From: Flavobacterium aerium
Lineage (GTDB): Bacteria; Bacteroidota; Bacteroidia; Flavobacteriales; Flavobacteriaceae
NCBI RefSeq assembly: GCF_030766725.1
Contig: NZ_JARQWR010000001.1
Location: 491,859 to 555,858 of the forward strand
DNA: 64,000 bases
Reading direction: 5' to 3'
In this document: piece after piece, positions 46,480 through 55,181 of the stretch
How the letters are laid out: every line of letters starts with the position of its first letter
How positions within the stretch are numbered: the stretch's first letter is position 1
Notes under the pieces: generated by a model
What the model was told of the DNA's origin: nothing
What the model saw: only the letters and a program-made list of their open reading frames with translations
Database searches by the model: none
Made by a program: the position numbers and the translations under genes

Positions 46480-46516
46480 AAAATGAAATGGGATAATTAC
46501 AAGTAACTATCCCATT
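46480..46516 (-). terminator. Probable terminator of the pirin operon
   Basis: AATGGGATA (46487-46495) and TATCCCATT (46508-46516) form a perfect 9-bp stem with a 12-base loop, followed on the minus strand by a short T-tract. It lies between pirin and the receiver-like gene. Confidence 0.6.
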
Positions 46517-46541
46517 CTCAAATGAATTATTTATAGTTTAC

Positions 46542-47420
46542 TTAATCTTCTAGGTATCCAAATTTACCCATGTTTACGTCATTAAACGCTTGGATGATTT
46601 CTTCTCTTGTATTCATTAAAAATGGGCCATGTGCCGCAATTGGCTCGTTGATTGGCGCTCCACTAAGCATTAAGATGATAGCATCTTCTGTTGCTTCTAT
46701 CTGAATATCTTCCCCAATGTTTTTAAAAAGAACAAAGTGATCAGTCGGGACAGTAGCCTCACCATTCAGTTTAATGCTTCCTTCCACGACTAGGAATCCA
46801 GTATTATAGTTTTCAGGAAATGAAAATGTTTCTATTCCTCCTTTTTTAATTCGGGCATTGTACATTTCAATTGGACTAAAAGTATAGGCCGGACCCTTCA
46901 CGCCTTTGAAATTTCCAGCAATGATTTCTACGGAACCTTTATCATCTGCAAGTTCATATCTTCCAATATTGTTTGCTGTAATTTCCTGATACTTTGGTTT
47001 AGACATTTTGTCTTTAGCAGGTAAATTCACCCACAGTTGTACCATCTGGAAAGGACCACCTTTTTTACTGTACTCTAATTCATGGTATTCTTTATGTAAA
47101 ATACCAGATGCTGCGGTCATCCATTGTACTTCTCCTTGACCAATAATACCACTGTTACCTGCACTGTCATGATGGGCAATTTTACCTTCATAGGCTACAG
47201 TAACCGTTTCAAATCCACGGTGTGGGTGAACCCCAACACCTCTTGGAATATCCCTTGGTGTAAAGTTGAATTTAGAATTATAGTCTAATAAAAAGAATGG
47301 ACTCATGCGGTTTAACTCAAATTGATAACCACCTGGGAAAAAATTATGTACTCGGAACCCATCTCCAACCATATGTGGTGCAAGAGGAGCTAATATTTGT
47401 TCTATTTGTTTTGTTTTCAT
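46542..47420 (-). CDS. Pirin-family protein
   Basis: 292 residues, bicupin. Metal ligands of the N-terminal cupin are visible: VGVHPHRGFETVT (two His, about 62-64) and GILHKEYHE (His and Glu, about 106-110). The C-terminal cupin includes the KGVKGPAYTFSPIEMY segment and the late LMLSGAPINEPIAAHGPFLMNT motif. Some pirins have quercetinase activity and others act as redox-sensitive regulators. It starts 5 bp after the GNAT gene and should be co-transcribed with it. The upstream Crp/Fnr regulator may control the pair. Confidence 0.9.
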   Translation of the reverse strand: MKTKQIEQILAPLAPHMVGDGFRVHNFFPGGYQFELNRMSPFFLLDYNSKFNFTPRDIPRGVGVHPHRGFETVTVAYEGKIAHHDSAGNSGIIGQGEVQWMTAASGILHKEYHELEYSKKGGPFQMVQLWVNLPAKDKMSKPKYQEITANNIGRYELADDKGSVEIIAGNFKGVKGPAYTFSPIEMYNARIKKGGIETFSFPENYNTGFLVVEGSIKLNGEATVPTDHFVLFKNIGEDIQIEATEDAIILMLSGAPINEPIAAHGPFLMNTREEIIQAFNDVNMGKFGYLED

Positions 47421-47425
47421 GATAC

Positions 47426-47719
47426 TTATTCTGCTTTGTTGTGAAATAATGAATTGGCCTGATATTCGGGATGCTTGTCAATGTAAGCATTGATGTAAGG
47501 GCAGTACGGTTTCACTTTTAAGTGATTTTCCGCAGCATAATCCAATACATGTTTTGCAAGTTTTGCAGCAATTCCCTGTCCACCTAATTCCGGGGGTACT
47601 TCTGTGTGTAAAAATGAAATTCCACCATCAAATAATTGATATTGAACTAAGGCTATTTGACCATCTTTGTGTAACTCAAAGCGTTTTGCTTCAATGTTAT
47701 TTGTGATTTGATTTTCCAT
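47426..47719 (-). CDS. GNAT-like N-acetyltransferase (YidJ/Gtn-type, DUF4442-sized)
   Basis: 97 residues from the ATG at 47719; a TTG seven codons upstream is also open. A minimal GNAT fold: RFELHKDGQIALVQYQLFDGGISFLHTEVPPELGGQGIAAKLAKHVLDYAAENHLKVKPYCPYINAYI, with the acetyl-CoA-binding Q/RxxGxG/A pattern in GGQGIA. This is the GCN5-related YjdJ-type family, often next to pirin genes. The acceptor substrate is unknown. Confidence 0.85.
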   Translation of the reverse strand: MENQITNNIEAKRFELHKDGQIALVQYQLFDGGISFLHTEVPPELGGQGIAAKLAKHVLDYAAENHLKVKPYCPYINAYIDKHPEYQANSLFHNKAE

Positions 47720-47850
47720 GTCTTTAATTTTATAAGTCAAAGTTACGACAGTAGAATCACAATCACATTGATGTATGATAAGAAATAAGTAGTAGTGTTA
47801 CTATTTGGTAATGAGTTTGTTATGTTCTATGTGTACAAGAAGCCGATCGG

Positions 47851-48444
47851 TTAATAAGGCTTGAAGTTTTTTCGAGCAAGTTCTTTTCGTACTCGACTTA
47901 ATGATTCAGGAGTGACTCCTAAATAGGAAGCAATCATCCATTGTGGAACTCGTAAAGTTACATCAAAATAAAGATGAATAAAATCGATATAGCGCTCTTC
48001 TGCTGTTGCCCCTAATAATAAATTTACTCTTCGTTGCATATGACGAATGTTATTATGCAAGGCAAAGGTATTATATGCGGTGAACTCTGGGGATAGTGAT
48101 GCTGCTTTGTCAAAAAAAGGCTGATCCAAAAATACAATTTCAGAATCTTCTACAACATCAATATATAAATCCGAAGGCTCATTGAAGTAAAAACTACTTC
48201 GATCACCAATCCACCAATCTTCTGGTGCAAATTGTATGAGATGTTCCTTTCCTAATTTATCAATAGTATATGAACGTAATAAACCTTTTAATACAAAAAA
48301 GGTGAAATGGCATACATCACCCTGTTTTAATAATACAGTTCCTTTTTCAACTTTCTTAATTTTTACATCCTCTAATAGTAGAGTAATAGTTTCGATTGGA
48401 ATAGTAGTTTTTTCCTGATAATATTGATGAAAACGATTGAGCAT
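47851..48444 (-). CDS. Crp/Fnr-family transcriptional regulator
   Basis: 197 residues. N-terminal cyclic-nucleotide-binding-like beta-roll (about 20-120: VEKGTVLLKQGDVCHFTFFVLKGLLRSY, IQFAPEDWWIGDRSSF). The C-terminal part holds the long dimer helix and an HTH: RVPQWMIASYLGVTPESLSRVRKELARK. The canonical cAMP-contact residues are not conserved, as usual in flavobacterial members, so the ligand is unknown. It lies 131 bp upstream of GNAT-pirin on the same strand and is a natural candidate to regulate them. Confidence 0.9.
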   Translation of the reverse strand: MLNRFHQYYQEKTTIPIETITLLLEDVKIKKVEKGTVLLKQGDVCHFTFFVLKGLLRSYTIDKLGKEHLIQFAPEDWWIGDRSSFYFNEPSDLYIDVVEDSEIVFLDQPFFDKAASLSPEFTAYNTFALHNNIRHMQRRVNLLLGATAEERYIDFIHLYFDVTLRVPQWMIASYLGVTPESLSRVRKELARKNFKPY

Positions 48445-48501
48445 TCAGATTGATTTTGCTTGGATATTATAAGTACACTAAGATACAATAAAAATATTAA
48501 A

Positions 48502-48717
48502 ATGAATAGGACAAATCACGTGTATAACACTGCGCTTTTGTATTTTTGTGAAAACAAATTGTGTATGGCACACCAGCCTAAGGAAGAAACACTTCACAAA
48601 AAACTAGAGTTTAATCTTGAACTTGTGAAGAATGTTAGAATCATTCATATTTCACGTGCTGAAATGATTGAAAATATAGTTAAAATAAATTGTAAAGTTA
48701 GGAATCAATCTTTGTGA
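48502..48717 (+). CDS. Doubtful small ORF in the Crp-arsR gap
   Basis: 71 codons from the ATG at 48502 (an in-frame TTG at 48460 would extend it). The sequence (starts MNRTNHVYNTALLYFCENK) has no recognised family. It fills part of a 408-bp gap between divergent genes that otherwise contains only promoters. Composition is plausible for a protein but gives no strong coding evidence. It may simply be a chance open frame. Confidence 0.25.
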   Translation: MNRTNHVYNTALLYFCENKLCMAHQPKEETLHKKLEFNLELVKNVRIIHISRAEMIENIVKINCKVRNQSL

Positions 48718-48824
48718 TTGCTATGGGTTTTTATTTAATATATTCTTTTTCAGTCTTTTAAAAATATTTATTGGGTTTGAAATGTTAAAAATGATGAAAT
48801 CTATTTTTTGCAACTACATATATC

Positions 48825-48842
48825 GTAATATTGCAATATAAC
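48825..48842. promoter_or_regulatory. Candidate ArsR operator
   Basis: GTAATATTGCAATATAAC is an 18-bp palindrome with one mismatched pair around a perfect ATATTGCAATAT core, ending 10 bp before the arsR ATG. It overlaps a near-consensus -7 element (TAATATTG, 48826-48833). Position and symmetry fit autorepression by the ArsR protein. Confidence 0.6.
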
Positions 48843-48852
48843 AATATAGTGT

Positions 48853-49185
48853 ATGGGAACTACAAAAACAGAATTTTTTACAGCAGAACAAAATGAAATT
48901 GCAGTTTTAGCCAAAGCATTGGGACATCCTGCACGCGTCGCTATATTAGATTATTTAATGACAGTTGATACTTGTATCTGCGGAGATATTGTGAATGAAT
49001 TACCATTGGCACAACCAACGGTTTCGCAACATTTAAAAGAGCTTAAAAATGCAGGATTGATTAAAGGCAATGTAGAAGGAACTTCAATTTGTTACTGTAT
49101 TGATGAAAAAGGAGTAGAGAAATTACAAAATTATTTTGGAAAAATTTCGGGGAAACTAGTGAAAACAAAAGATCAATGCTGTTAA
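48853..49185 (+). CDS. arsR: ArsR-family arsenic-responsive repressor
   Basis: 110 residues. Winged-helix protein with LAKALGHPARVAILDYLM, the inducer-binding cysteines in TCICGDIV (Cys41, Cys43), recognition helix AQPTVSQHLKELKNAGLI, and the wing GTSICYCIDE. The C-terminus ends in DQCC, adding a thiol pair that could bind As(III). It begins a four-gene resistance operon and has a palindromic operator just upstream. Arsenite binding would release it from DNA. Confidence 0.92.
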   Translation: MGTTKTEFFTAEQNEIAVLAKALGHPARVAILDYLMTVDTCICGDIVNELPLAQPTVSQHLKELKNAGLIKGNVEGTSICYCIDEKGVEKLQNYFGKISGKLVKTKDQCC

Positions 49186-49203
49186 TCTATTAAAATTACA
49201 AAG

Positions 49204-49665
49204 ATGAAATTATCAGAAATTAAAAACCATTTGGCTACCCTAGAAGCAGTCAATTTTATATTACCAACAGGTAACTACGTTCCAGAATATTTCCATGTGA
49301 CAGAAGTTGGAGTTGTGACCAAAAACTTCATTGATTGTGGAGGAACAGTACGTAGAGAAATATATGCGAATTTTCAGCTATGGGATGCGAATGACTATGA
49401 TCATCGTTTAAAACCTAAAAAATTATTGAGCATAATTGATTTGTCTGAGAAAGTATTGGGAATGGAAGATTATGAAATTGAAGTAGAATATCAATCGGAT
49501 ACAATTGGAAAATATGATCTGAATTTTAATGGGACAGATTTTATTTTAGTCCCTAAAACAACGGCTTGTTTAGCAGAAGAAAAATGTCAGATTCCACCAA
49601 AGACAAAGATGAATTTGTCGGATTTAGAAAATAAAAGTTGTACACCAAATGATGGATGTTGCTAA
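49204..49665 (+). CDS. DUF6428-type protein with cysteine-rich tail
   Basis: 153 residues. Recognised as the small family that accompanies arsR in Bacteroidota: LSEIKNHLATLEAVNFILPTGNYVPEYFHVTEVG, KNFIDCGGTVRREIYANFQLW, LSIIDLSEKVLGM. The body looks like a compact alpha/beta domain. The last 35 residues carry Cys in ACLAEEKCQIP and end CTPNDGCC, a likely thiol metal/metalloid-binding tail. Its biochemical role is unknown; operon position suggests arsenic handling or delivery. Confidence 0.75.
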   Translation: MKLSEIKNHLATLEAVNFILPTGNYVPEYFHVTEVGVVTKNFIDCGGTVRREIYANFQLWDANDYDHRLKPKKLLSIIDLSEKVLGMEDYEIEVEYQSDTIGKYDLNFNGTDFILVPKTTACLAEEKCQIPPKTKMNLSDLENKSCTPNDGCC

Positions 49666-49675
49666 TAGAATTATT

Positions 49676-50095
49676 ATGAAAAAGATACTTGTATTATGCA
49701 CAGGGAATAGTTGTCGTAGTCAAATGGCACAAGGATATTTAGCTTTTTATGCAAAAGGTAAAGCAGAAGTGTACAGTGGAGGAATTGAAACACATGGAGT
49801 AAATCCGAGAGCTATAGAAGTAATGAGAGAAGATGGGATCGATATCGCTCATCATACTTCAAACTTATTGGATGAATATTATGATATTGCTTTTGACTAT
49901 GTAATAACGGTATGTGATAATGCTAAAGAAAACTGTCCGTTTTTTCCAAGTAAAGCAGAACGATTTCATCAAAATTTTCCAGATCCGGTAAAATCTATTG
50001 GAACTGATATAGAAATTATAAATGAATTTAGAAGTGTGAGACAAATGATAAAGAGCTACTCAGAAGGATTTATAAATCAACATTTCAATGACTAA
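49676..50095 (+). CDS. arsC: Arsenate reductase / low-molecular-weight phosphatase family
   Basis: 139 residues from the ATG at 49676, which places the P-loop at once after the first strand; an upstream ATG at 49649 would overlap the previous gene. Catalytic [12 protein letters not shown] (Cys8, CX5R), then [22 protein letters not shown], and [12 protein letters not shown] with two further cysteines, as in thioredoxin-coupled ArsC. It reduces arsenate to arsenite for export by Acr3. Its stop overlaps the acr3 start by 8 bp. Confidence 0.9.
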   Translation: MKKILVLCTGNSCRSQMAQGYLAFYAKGKAEVYSGGIETHGVNPRAIEVMREDGIDIAHHTSNLLDEYYDIAFDYVITVCDNAKENCPFFPSKAERFHQNFPDPVKSIGTDIEIINEFRSVRQMIKSYSEGFINQHFND

Positions 50096-51152
50096 TAAAT
50101 GTACTCCAGTCTTGAATAGAAAAAAATTAAGTTTTCTAGACCAATATCTTACTCTGTGGATTTTTCTTGCAATGACCATTGGAATATCTATAGGCTATTT
50201 CTTTCCTTCATCTTCCGTATTTATTAACTCTTTTTCCAGTGGAACAACAAATATTCCGTTAGCAATAGGCTTACTATTAATGATGTACCCTCCTTTGGCA
50301 AAGGTAGAATATAGTAAACTTGGTGAAGTATTTAAAAATATAAAAGTTTTGAGTGTTTCACTATTCTTGAACTGGGTAGTAGGACCATTATTGATGTTTT
50401 TATTAGCAGTTATTTTTTTACCAGATTATCCAGAGTATAGAATGGGCTTGATTTTAATTGGTTTAGCACGTTGTATTGCAATGGTTGTGGTTTGGAATGA
50501 TTTAGCAGATGGAAATAGAGAATATGCTGCGGGTTTAATTGCATTGAATAGTATTTTTCAGGTTTTATTATACAGTGTGTATGCCTATTTTTTTATTACA
50601 ATATTACCGCCCTTCTTTGGAATAAAAGGAGTTGATGTAACGATTACAATTAGTGAGATTGCGACAAGCGTTGGCATATACCTTGGTATTCCGTTTTTTG
50701 CAGGAGTAGTATCTCATTACACTTTAATCCAATGGAAAGGGAAAGAATGGTTTACACAGGTATTTATTCCTTTTATTTCACCAATAACACTTATAGCATT
50801 ATTGTTTACGATAATAGTAATGTTTAGTTTAAAAGGAGAGTTAATTGTACAAATACCATTTGATGTTATACATATTGCGATACCGTTGTTGATTTATTTT
50901 GGACTGATGTTTATGGTTAGTTTTTTTATAGGTAAAAAAATGGGAGTAGATTATTCTAAGAATGCCTCAATAGCATTTACAGCTACAGGGAATAATTTTG
51001 AATTGGCTATAGCAGTAGCAATTGGTGTTTTTGGAATTAATAGCGGACAAGCTTTCGTAGGTGTAATAGGACCATTAGTGGAAGTACCTGCCTTAATACT
51101 ATTAGTGAATTTTTCTTTTTGGCTAAAGAAGAAATATTATACAGATAAGTAA
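50088..51152 (+). CDS. acr3: ACR3-family arsenite efflux transporter
   Basis: 354 residues, ten membrane helices. Family hallmarks: [25 protein letters not shown] at the start, [15 protein letters not shown], the conserved Cys in [18 protein letters not shown] (about residue 128) and [20 protein letters not shown] with the conserved Glu. It exports As(III) from the cytoplasm. Last gene of the ars operon. It converges directly on the marR gene with one base between stops and no visible terminator. Confidence 0.95.
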   Translation: MTNKCTPVLNRKKLSFLDQYLTLWIFLAMTIGISIGYFFPSSSVFINSFSSGTTNIPLAIGLLLMMYPPLAKVEYSKLGEVFKNIKVLSVSLFLNWVVGPLLMFLLAVIFLPDYPEYRMGLILIGLARCIAMVVVWNDLADGNREYAAGLIALNSIFQVLLYSVYAYFFITILPPFFGIKGVDVTITISEIATSVGIYLGIPFFAGVVSHYTLIQWKGKEWFTQVFIPFISPITLIALLFTIIVMFSLKGELIVQIPFDVIHIAIPLLIYFGLMFMVSFFIGKKMGVDYSKNASIAFTATGNNFELAIAVAIGVFGINSGQAFVGVIGPLVEVPALILLVNFSFWLKKKYYTDK

Positions 51153-51153
51153 T

Positions 51154-51750
51154 CTATTTTAATTCAAACTCTGGACAATCTATACGAATGTCTTTTGTTT
51201 CTAATTGGGTATTGATCAAGGTACAAAAATCATGATTATTGACCATGGTATGATGTGTACAATTTAAACATGTGCGTTGTACATCTATGATGTTCAGTTG
51301 GTTTAATTGTACAATAAGATTGGTGATGTTTTTCCACAGCACTTCTTTATCTGAAGCCGTAGTCTTTGCAATAATTCCCGTTAAAGGAGCAGGGAAATCC
51401 TCTGTTTCATTAACTACATTTTTACCTTTTTCGGTAAGTTGTATGGTGTAACTTCTGGAGTCGTTACCATCAATACATTTCTCAATTAGTTTTTTCTGAT
51501 TCAAACTTTTAATAGCATCACTAATCGTTGGTTTAGTAAGATTGAACTCTTTAGCCAAATAACTAATGGTTGTTTTGTTTGCCGTATGGTATTGAATAAA
51601 GATTAAAAGCTGAATTTGAATTGGACTAAGACCATGTGTTTTTGCTTTTTCCCAAAGTAAAGTTCGAAACACCTGTGATAAGCGCTCCAATCCTGCAACA
51701 ATTTTGTTGTCTAGGTTTTTATTTTGAGAATCAAGATTAAAAATTGACAT
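51154..51750 (-). CDS. MarR-family regulator with C-terminal cysteine cluster
   Basis: 198 residues. Winged-helix MarR domain (about 20-145: LWEKAKTHGLSPIQIQLLIFI, ISYLAKEFNLTKPTISDAIKSLNQKKLIEK, DSRSYTIQLTEKG). The extra C-terminal region of about 40 residues has cysteines spaced CLNCTHH..., DFCTLI, IDCPEFE, likely a zinc or redox site. Last gene of the operon; a palindrome in the promoter region at 53805-53821 is a candidate binding site, making this an autoregulated redox-responsive unit (inference). Confidence 0.87.
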   Translation of the reverse strand: MSIFNLDSQNKNLDNKIVAGLERLSQVFRTLLWEKAKTHGLSPIQIQLLIFIQYHTANKTTISYLAKEFNLTKPTISDAIKSLNQKKLIEKCIDGNDSRSYTIQLTEKGKNVVNETEDFPAPLTGIIAKTTASDKEVLWKNITNLIVQLNQLNIIDVQRTCLNCTHHTMVNNHDFCTLINTQLETKDIRIDCPEFELK

Positions 51751-51752
51751 GA

Positions 51753-52454
51753 TTATAGGGTTTCAAAATGATTTAAAATCTCAAACATGATCGTGTTGTT
51801 CTGAATAAGATATTGTTTTTGACTTAGGATATTTCCTAAGGGTTGAATATATCGATTACTGAGTAATTCATCTTGGCCAAAATTAGTCATTTTTAATAAC
51901 AATTTTTCGGTTACCTCTAAATGAAATTGAAGACCCAGTACTTGATTATTATACAAGAAGGCTTGGTTCTTACACGCTTCAGTAGAAGCCAAAAGATGAG
52001 ATTTTGGAGGCAAGTTAAATGTTTCTCCATGCCAATGGAAAACAGTATAGTTCCTTTGTTCACGTAAGGCAGGCATTAGTTTTGAAACTATTGGTGTGGT
52101 TGTAATAGGAAACCAACCAATTTCTTTGTGCTGATTGGGATATATAGTACTACCCAAAACGGATGCAATTAATTGTGATCCTAAACAAATACCAATTACT
52201 TTTTTATTGAAATGTATGGCCTGTTTAATAAATTGTTTTTCTATTGCAAGCCATGAATATTGTTTTTCATCGTGTATACTCATCGGGCCACCCATAATAA
52301 TAAGCCAATCAAAATCTGAAATTTCAGGTAAATTGGAATTTTCATAGAATTGTGTACCAGTTAAGATATGCCCTTTTTCATGTGCCCAGTCTTCAATACA
52401 ACCAAGATCTTCAAAGTGCACATGTTGCAAGTAATGTATGCGTAGTTTTTTCAT
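51753..52454 (-). CDS. Class I glutamine amidotransferase-like protein
   Basis: 233 residues. Triad elements are visible: nucleophile Cys in VIGICLGSQLIASVLG (about 92), and His and Glu in LGLQFHLEV (about 176-178). The FDWLIIMGGPMSIHDE segment is typical of the GMP-synthase-like/YLR126-type amidotransferases. No synthetase partner is present, so it may hydrolyse gamma-glutamyl compounds rather than serve a biosynthetic complex. It overlaps the upstream YggS gene by 4 bp and ends 2 bp before marR. Confidence 0.87.
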   Translation of the reverse strand: MKKLRIHYLQHVHFEDLGCIEDWAHEKGHILTGTQFYENSNLPEISDFDWLIIMGGPMSIHDEKQYSWLAIEKQFIKQAIHFNKKVIGICLGSQLIASVLGSTIYPNQHKEIGWFPITTTPIVSKLMPALREQRNYTVFHWHGETFNLPPKSHLLASTEACKNQAFLYNNQVLGLQFHLEVTEKLLLKMTNFGQDELLSNRYIQPLGNILSQKQYLIQNNTIMFEILNHFETL

Positions 52455-53185
52455 GTAATCGTTACGTTTTCATTCCAATAATAACTGTCAGGATATATTC
52501 GGTCACCAAAAATAGAGGTGCCAACTCGTACAATTGTAGCTCCTTCTTCTATGGCAATTTCAAAATCATTACTCATACCCATCGAAAGCTCTTTCATTTC
52601 AAAATTAGGCAAATTCAATTCTTTAATCTGCTCCTGGATTGTTTTTAATAATTGGAAACATTCCCTAACTTTTTCAGATTCGGAACTTAAAAGCCCAATA
52701 GTCATTAGTCCTTTCACCCTTAAAGTATCATATTTTGATACTTCTTTGGCAAACTCTAATATCTGTTGTGGGTCAACACCAAACTTACTTTCTTCATAGG
52801 AGGTATTAACTTGTAATAAAACATCTATTTTTCGTTCTTCATAACGCAAGCGTTGATCTAGTTTTTGAACCAAATCGTTACGATCTACTGACTCAATGCA
52901 ATCGGCATAACGAAGTACTTCCTTTATTTTGTTGGTTTGTAAATGACCAATAAAATGGAATCGTGTTCCTAGATCTACTAAATCTGCATGTTTTGTTTTG
53001 AGTTCCTGGATTTTGTTCTCTCCAACTAATGTAAGCCCTGTTTCTAAAGCCACTCTTATCCGATCTGCAGGAACCGTTTTGGTAGCCAATAGCAATTGTA
53101 CTTCCAAAGGATTCCTACCGATTTTCAAACAAGTATTTTTGATGCGATCTTGTATGATTTCTAAATTAGATACAATATTACTCAT
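52451..53185 (-). CDS. yggS: YggS-family PLP-binding homeostasis protein
   Basis: 244 residues from the ATG at 53185. PLP lysine in VQLLLATKTVPADRI (about 37), HFIGHLQTNKIKEVL (about 77), DVLLQVNTSYEESKFGV, GLMTIGL and the C-terminal LSMGMSNDFEIAIEEGATIVRVGTSIFG. It maintains pyridoxal-phosphate and amino-acid balance. The start overlaps the DUF2024 stop by 8 bp. The family is usually encoded near proC or division genes; here it sits in a redox-type operon. Confidence 0.92.
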   Translation of the reverse strand: MSNIVSNLEIIQDRIKNTCLKIGRNPLEVQLLLATKTVPADRIRVALETGLTLVGENKIQELKTKHADLVDLGTRFHFIGHLQTNKIKEVLRYADCIESVDRNDLVQKLDQRLRYEERKIDVLLQVNTSYEESKFGVDPQQILEFAKEVSKYDTLRVKGLMTIGLLSSESEKVRECFQLLKTIQEQIKELNLPNFEMKELSMGMSNDFEIAIEEGATIVRVGTSIFGDRIYPDSYYWNENVTIT

Positions 53186-53441
53186 AACCTTCCATCTCAA
53201 TAATATAATAACCTTTTTCCTTAATTGCGGTTACCATGTCTTCTGTCGCTTCTTCGATATGACAGAAGTTACATTCTTTAGAGTCAAAACTCTTACTAAT
53301 AATATTTAAGGAAGATAAATAATCTATTCCATAAGAATAAACCGTTTTGATGTCCATTAAATCATCTGGTACTAAAATATCAAAGTGAATTGTATTTCCG
53401 TTTTCTTTGATTACATAGGTGTCCCATACTGCTACTTTCAT
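53178..53441 (-). CDS. DUF2024-family protein
   Basis: 87 residues with the family start MKVAVWDTYVIKENGNTIHFDILVP and the later CNFCHIEEATEDMVTAIKEKGYYIIEMEG. The CxxC in KECNFCHIE may bind metal or take part in redox chemistry. Function unknown. It overlaps yggS by 8 bp and follows the thioredoxin-like gene after 84 bp that contain a hairpin. Confidence 0.88.
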   Translation of the reverse strand: MKVAVWDTYVIKENGNTIHFDILVPDDLMDIKTVYSYGIDYLSSLNIISKSFDSKECNFCHIEEATEDMVTAIKEKGYYIIEMEGYE

Positions 53442-53482
53442 GTTTGTTTTTTTTAGAATTTATTAAATAAGGTGAATAAAGT

Positions 53483-53517
53483 AACTCATACGATTAGGAA
53501 TTCGAACCGTATGAGTT
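53483..53517 (-). terminator. Hairpin between the thioredoxin-like and DUF2024 genes
   Basis: AACTCATACG (53483-53492) and CGTATGAGTT (53508-53517) form a perfect 10-bp stem with a 15-base loop. On the minus strand it follows the thioredoxin-like stop closely and has a weak T-rich tail, so it may attenuate rather than end transcription. Confidence 0.5.
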
Positions 53518-53525
53518 AAATCTTT

Positions 53526-53759
53526 TTACTTTTTTACATCTTCTAATGATGCTCCAAAGTTAATGTGCAATACATTTCCAGTAGGAGTTACTAAGGCAGG
53601 AACCGACTGTACACCAGCTTTTTCAGCTTCTTGAATTCTGTTTTTTTCTTCGCCCAAATGAACCACTTCAATTGTTGATGGATCAATAAGTGTTAGGATG
53701 TCGTTTTCTGCGCTTACACATACAGTACAACCTGCATGATAGAAAATTGATTTTTTCAT
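53526..53759 (-). CDS. Small thioredoxin-fold protein
   Basis: 77 residues. Active-site CTVC (Cys11, Cys14) in IFYHAGCTVCVSAEND, cis-proline region SVPALVTPTG and a compact C-terminal helix. Close to the glutaredoxin-like/thioredoxin family proteins found with marR-DUF2024 groups in Flavobacteriaceae. No signal peptide, so cytoplasmic. First gene of the operon, downstream of a clear promoter and a palindromic operator, so it is likely the most strongly expressed member. Confidence 0.85.
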   Translation of the reverse strand: MKKSIFYHAGCTVCVSAENDILTLIDPSTIEVVHLGEEKNRIQEAEKAGVQSVPALVTPTGNVLHINFGASLEDVKK

Positions 53760-53797
53760 CTTTTTAAATGTTTAGATTCATAATTATTTTACTGATG

Positions 53798-53821
53798 CAA
53801 ATATAGTAAGGATTCCTAACT
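53798..53821 (-). promoter_or_regulatory. Promoter plus candidate MarR operator of the redox operon
   Basis: On the minus strand TATATTTG (53805-53798) is a perfect TAnnTTTG element. Directly upstream of it lies AGTAAGGATTCCTAACT (53805-53821), an inverted repeat with 7 of 8 arm positions matched around one central base. A repressor there would sit between the -33 and -7 elements. The MarR protein in the same operon is the natural candidate. Confidence 0.6.
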
Positions 53822-54048
53822 AAATAAAATAAGTTTTGATTCATTTTATTTATAGAGATATTGGGATAATTGATGATTTAGTGTAAGCGATTGATTTTGA
53901 AATAGATATTTGATGTTTTAATAAGTTTAAGATTTAATGAAATTAAGTTTACAACAATAAAAACAGAATAATATAATATTGTTAACACTTTTGTTTTTGT
54001 ATATTACAAGTCCCAAATTGAAATTGATGAACAATGTGATATTTTAAA

Positions 54049-54438
54049 ATGAATAATAGTAGGAAGTATAAAATTCATATTTATATCATTGCTCTGGTAT
54101 GGCTTATCAATGGTTTATTTTGTAAAGTGTTGAATTTCGTCCCAAGACATGAGGCAATTGTTGGAAGGATTTTGGGAGAAGAACACGCATCTGTTTGTAC
54201 CATTTTGATAGGCATTGCAGAAATAGGTATGACCATATGGATTTTAAGTGGCTATAAAACTCGTTTGAATGCAATAGTGCAGATTGTAATCATTGCGACA
54301 ATGAATACAATAGAGTTTTTAGTTGTCCCAGATTTATTATTATGGGGTAAAGCCAATATACTATTTGCTTCTTTATTCATTTCATTTATTTATTACACAG
54401 CGTTTATTTTAAAGAGCAAATCAATACCACAAGAATAA
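54049..54438 (+). CDS. DoxX-like small membrane protein
   Basis: 129 residues, four membrane helices (about 10-30, 58-78, 83-105, 107-125). Resembles the DoxX_3 group: IYIIALVWLINGLFCKVLNFVPRHEAIVGRILGEEHA then GIAEIGMTIWILSGYKTRLNAIVQIVII. Function unknown. The stop and next start share a base (TAATG at 54436-54440), showing tight coupling. First gene of a run that continues through the sigma-factor gene. Confidence 0.75.
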   Translation: MNNSRKYKIHIYIIALVWLINGLFCKVLNFVPRHEAIVGRILGEEHASVCTILIGIAEIGMTIWILSGYKTRLNAIVQIVIIATMNTIEFLVVPDLLLWGKANILFASLFISFIYYTAFILKSKSIPQE

Positions 54439-55181
54439 TGTTACCATTTTTAAAAAACCATCCGTTTTCGGTTGAAGCCTTTTTTGAGAACACTTATGTC
54501 CTGACTTTTGCAGTACCTAAAGAAGAACTACAGGGTCATATTCCAGAGTGTTTAGAGTTAGATACATTTAATGACCAATGGGCATTTATTACGTTAGCAC
54601 TCGTACAAACCAAAGGATTGCGACCTAAAGGATTTCCAGCAATTTTAGGAGACGATTTTTTCCTGATAGGCTATAGAATCTTTGTGAAATACATTAATAC
54701 CAAAGGAAAGAGATTAAGAGGTTTGTATATTCTAAAGTCAGAAACCAATAACAAAAAGATGGAAGTGCTTGGGAATATATTTACGCATTACAATTACACC
54801 ACCACCGATATTACAGAGATAAAAGGAGTGGAAAGAAATGAAATTAGTTCCAATCAGTCCAACTTTAAGGTTGTATTTCAGAATTGTAATGAACACGAGG
54901 AGAGTTTACCAGAACATTCTCCTTTTTCCAAATGGAAAGATGCCAGAAGATTTTCAGGACCATTACCTTTTACCTTTACCTATGATGAAACGACACACAA
55001 AGTTTTGATTATAGAAGGAGTGAGGGAAGACTGGAATCCAAGACCCATCAAGATTATAGATTATGAGGTGTCATTTTTTGAAAAATTCTCTTTTACAACC
55101 ATACAATTAGCAAGCTCATTTGTCATTAAAGATATACCCTACTATTGGAAGAAAGGAAAGATAGAAGAATGGAAACAGTAA
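54438..55181 (+). CDS. DUF2071-like protein
   Basis: 247 residues. The N-terminus FSVEAFFENTYVLTFAVPKEELQGHIPECLELDTFNDQWAFITLALVQTKGLRPKGFP matches the DUF2071/acetoacetate-decarboxylase-like fold, followed by YRIFVKYINTKGKRLRGLYILKSETNN. No catalytic residues can be named. Cytoplasmic by sequence. It is coupled with the genes on either side by overlapping starts and stops. Confidence 0.75.
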   Translation: MLPFLKNHPFSVEAFFENTYVLTFAVPKEELQGHIPECLELDTFNDQWAFITLALVQTKGLRPKGFPAILGDDFFLIGYRIFVKYINTKGKRLRGLYILKSETNNKKMEVLGNIFTHYNYTTTDITEIKGVERNEISSNQSNFKVVFQNCNEHEESLPEHSPFSKWKDARRFSGPLPFTFTYDETTHKVLIIEGVREDWNPRPIKIIDYEVSFFEKFSFTTIQLASSFVIKDIPYYWKKGKIEEWKQ

